DNA of 64,000 nucleotides from Flavobacterium suaedae (GTDB taxonomy: Bacteria; Bacteroidota; Bacteroidia; Flavobacteriales; Flavobacteriaceae). Below are positions 62,068-64,000 of the stretch, piece after piece. The DNA lies in NCBI RefSeq assembly GCF_014642915.1, contig NZ_BMJE01000007.1, positions 124,001 through 188,000 on the forward strand. The letters run 5' to 3'. The notes beneath the pieces are model-generated. The model was not told the DNA's origin and ran no database searches. It saw only the letters and a program-made list of their open reading frames with translations. The first letter of the stretch is position 1. Each line of letters opens with the position of its first letter. The position numbers were made by a program, and so were the translations under genes.

Positions 62068-63153
62068 GTGGCAGCAGCTTCATTAAAAAACAAACGGAAA
62101 GTTGTAAAAGCCAAGCAGGAATTAAAAAATATTGTTTCGCTAAACGATAAACCCTGGCGTTGGCGTGTAGGTATAGAAGCTGCTTTTGCTATGGGTATTC
62201 CGTTACTAACTGTATACTTTTTAGGCAACCAAACCATGGGGTTTATTGCCGGCTTGGGTGCGTTAACCGCATTACATTGCCCGCAACTCAGCCGAAAAGA
62301 ACGTTTGGTTGTACTCCCTTTAATTTTATTGTGTATTACAGCTTCGGCTGCACTGGGTGCTTACATGGCAGGAGCTGTTTGGCTTAAAATGCTGTGTGTA
62401 TTACTGGTTACTGTACTGAGTAGTATATTTATGTTGGGGTACAGGCTGGGACCTCCGGGACCGTTAATGATGGTTTTGGTAGCTGCCGTAGTAGGTAAAA
62501 TAGCATCGACCCCAATTCCTGATACTGAAGGTATACCAACCATAATGTATCCTGCGCTTGTAGGATTTGGTTCCGTTGTAGCCTATTTGGTAGTGGTTAT
62601 TTCTACATTGTTATTTAAAGAAAAAAAGCAAAGTGATACTGCTGATAAACCCTTTTCTGAATTGTTTTCAGGATTAAAGTTTGATGAAACCTCAAAAGGA
62701 ATTACCGTTCGTACGGTAGCGGGGGTAACACTGGCCGTTTTACTGGCATGGGTGTTTAAAGAAGAACGTATTTACTGGATAGTACTTCCAGTAATAGCTA
62801 TATTGCAGGTAAGTTACTCGGTAAGGCTTACAGTAGTAAAGGCAATCCACAGAATGGGAGGCTCCTTACTGGGAGTAGTACTTTATGGGTTTATACTTAT
62901 GGTTAATCCGCAAGGGTTAGGGCTTATATTTACAGTACTGTTATTACAATTTGCTATTGAGGTTGTAGTAATGCGCCATTATGCTTTGGCACTTATGTTT
63001 ATTACACCCCTTGCGTTAAGTATAGCTTCTATAGGGCATAAAGGCGATATGATGGCAACTGTAAATACCCGAATTATAGATACACTTATTGGTGTCGGCA
63101 TATCATTATTAGTCTTTTTTGTTTTTGAAAGAACTAAGTTTAAAACAAAATAA
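62068..63153 (+). CDS. FUSC-family-like membrane protein
   Basis: 361 residues from a GTG start. Two blocks of about four to five membrane helices (IEAAFAMGIPLLTVYFLGNQ, LVVLPLILLCITASAALGAY, then GITVRTVAGVTLAVLLAWVF, IVLPVIAILQVSYSVRLTVV) joined by a hydrophilic loop, the two-block plan of FUSC/aromatic-acid exporter (ArAE) proteins. VRLTVVKAIHRMGGSLLGVVL resembles the FUSC signature. Only two bases follow the dusB stop. Substrate unknown. Confidence 0.7.
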   Translation: MAAASLKNKRKVVKAKQELKNIVSLNDKPWRWRVGIEAAFAMGIPLLTVYFLGNQTMGFIAGLGALTALHCPQLSRKERLVVLPLILLCITASAALGAYMAGAVWLKMLCVLLVTVLSSIFMLGYRLGPPGPLMMVLVAAVVGKIASTPIPDTEGIPTIMYPALVGFGSVVAYLVVVISTLLFKEKKQSDTADKPFSELFSGLKFDETSKGITVRTVAGVTLAVLLAWVFKEERIYWIVLPVIAILQVSYSVRLTVVKAIHRMGGSLLGVVLYGFILMVNPQGLGLIFTVLLLQFAIEVVVMRHYALALMFITPLALSIASIGHKGDMMATVNTRIIDTLIGVGISLLVFFVFERTKFKTK

Positions 63154-63182
63154 AAGCCTGATGTTTAATCAGGCCTTTATTA
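63152..63182 (+). terminator. Terminator after the FUSC-like gene
   Basis: AAAAGCCTGA / TCAGGCCTTT stem with one bulge, followed by a T-rich tail; it overlaps the last base of the stop codon. Confidence 0.7.
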
Positions 63183-63217
63183 TTATATTTGGATTACCAA
63201 CTAAAAAAACACTTAAA

Positions 63218-63376
63218 ATGTTTATCCGATTTCTTGTTTCTACAATCTTTTTATTAGTAGGCTTGTTTAATTCTGCTGATGTTGTTTTTAAATCAACATT
63301 AATAGCAATTTATGTAATAAGTTTAGTTTACTTTGCCTATAAAAAATTATCAGTTAAGAAGGAAAAACAAGTATAG
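63218..63376 (+). CDS. Small hypothetical membrane protein
   Basis: 52 residues from the ATG at 63218; the longer frame would cross the terminator and is rejected. Two short membrane helices (FLVSTIFLLVGLFNSADVVF and LIAIYVISLVYFAYKKL) with a basic C-terminus. No family recognised. Confidence 0.55.
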   Translation: MFIRFLVSTIFLLVGLFNSADVVFKSTLIAIYVISLVYFAYKKLSVKKEKQV

Positions 63377-63380
63377 ATAG

Positions 63381-64000
63381 CTACACTTTAGTTTCTTTCC
63401 ATTTTCCTCTGCGGAAAAGTATAATACTGGTTACCGTTATTGTTGTTTCCGAAACCGGTATAGCTATAAACACCCCCAGTGGTCCTAAGTCTAAAACTTT
63501 TGCCAGTATATAGGCTAGCGGTATCTGGAAAAGCCAGAAGCAAACAAAGTTAACGCGGGTAGGGGTTTTAGTATCGCCTGCCCCGTTAAAAGCATTAATA
63601 AGTACCATTCCTACACCATAGAATACAAAAGCAACACTTAATACTTTAATAGCTTGTACCGCTATATCATGTACATTGGCATTGTTGGTAAAAAACCACA
63701 TAACAGGCTCGGCAGCAAGAAAGGTAACAACGGTAATAACAGCCATGTATATAACATTATACTTTGCCGTTACAAATACCGAACGCTCTGCACGCCCTAC
63801 TTGGTTTGCACCTAAGTTTTGCCCTACCAGGGTAGCGGCAGCATTACTTAGCCCCCATGCGGGTAGTAAAAAGAACATCATAATACGCAGTGCGCTTTGG
63901 TACCCTGCCGAACCTTCATCGCCACCTGTAGTAGCTACCAGTTGCGCCAAAAATATCCAACTGCACGATGCTATTACAAACTGCATTACCCCAGGGGTTG
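63381..64000 (-). CDS. MATE-family multidrug efflux transporter (C-terminal part, partial)
   Basis: The frame is open to the end of the window, so the N-terminal half is missing; 206 codons are present. MATE features: GLSNAAATLVGQNLGANQVGRAERS in the second half repeat, FYGVGMVLINAFNGAGDTKTP, and the membrane helices following. It exports cationic compounds using a Na+ or H+ gradient. Ends near 63381 with a basic tail. Substrate unknown. Confidence 0.9.
   Translation of the reverse strand, partial: TPGVMQFVIASCSWIFLAQLVATTGGDEGSAGYQSALRIMMFFLLPAWGLSNAAATLVGQNLGANQVGRAERSVFVTAKYNVIYMAVITVVTFLAAEPVMWFFTNNANVHDIAVQAIKVLSVAFVFYGVGMVLINAFNGAGDTKTPTRVNFVCFWLFQIPLAYILAKVLDLGPLGVFIAIPVSETTITVTSIILFRRGKWKETKV

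Noticed and set aside
1..64000. tRNA or rRNA genes and insertion sequences
   Set aside because: Reading both strands I found no cloverleaf with a GTTCRA-type T-loop in the intergenic spaces and no transposase or integrase protein.

Overview
This is chromosomal sequence of a flavobacterium (Bacteroidota, most likely Flavobacteriaceae). The support is an AT-rich genome, a type IX secretion C-terminal sorting domain, a mevalonate-pathway HMG-CoA synthase, a YpdA-type bacillithiol reductase, a Bacteroidota-type SdhCAB operon, IPExxxVDY and DUF4348 family proteins, and promoters of the Bacteroidota form TTG-N20-TAnnTTTG. No rRNA, tRNA, insertion sequence, prophage or CRISPR array was seen. Most of the window is ordinary housekeeping DNA carrying scattered small lipoprotein genes.

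Layout. 1-5 kb: the end of a TolC-type efflux gene, an AraC regulator, a small T9SS cargo protein and unknown proteins. 4.7-12.4 kb: radical SAM protein, YpdA, CYTH protein, DNA polymerase IV, a Bax-inhibitor-1 homologue and a phospholipase-D-like gene broken by an in-frame stop. 12.4-14.5 kb (minus): a tight purN / two DUF4348 lipoproteins / rnhA operon. 14.6-19.1 kb: acpP, fabF, rnc, IPExxxVDY gene and pyk. 20.4-25.5 kb: PfkB kinase, amidophosphoribosyltransferase, then 1.6 kb without genes, then superoxide dismutase. 25.6-35.3 kb: an AddA-like helicase-nuclease and an AddB-like nuclease on either side of kbl, an OmpA/TSP3 porin and a four-helix-bundle gene set in degenerate repeats. 35.8-43.3 kb: hydrolase, an SDR/NTF2 operon with a divergent HxlR regulator, pepP, endonuclease V and HMG-CoA synthase. 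43.5-49.3 kb: ChaN-like protein, a frameshifted gene and sdhCAB. 49.4-64 kb: nitrilase-family amidase, ComF, glycyl-tRNA synthetase, thiL, a pentapeptide-like membrane protein, lepA, a dihydrouridine synthase, a FUSC-like protein and a MATE transporter that runs off the end.

The most unusual feature is the gene-free stretch 23.3-24.8 kb. It holds seven tandem, same-strand units. Most have a recognisable TTG/TTTG-N20-TAnnTTTG promoter, a conserved ~50-base segment with a G5 run, and a terminator-type hairpin. The three youngest copies differ by paired, compensatory stem changes. I read this as a tandem array of ~75-110 nt small RNAs; it may be the Rfam flavo-1 family or something new. A separate minus-strand small-RNA candidate with C5 tracts lies between lepA and the dihydrouridine synthase gene, and another structured element with a 19-codon hydrophobic ORF lies at 19.96-20.10 kb. 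Other points are two broken genes whose lesions can be read directly, a terminator-like hairpin inside the start of rnc, operator-like palindromes on the hxlR/SDR divergent promoters, and several TAnnTTTG boxes only 4-6 bases before start codons, which suggests leaderless mRNAs.
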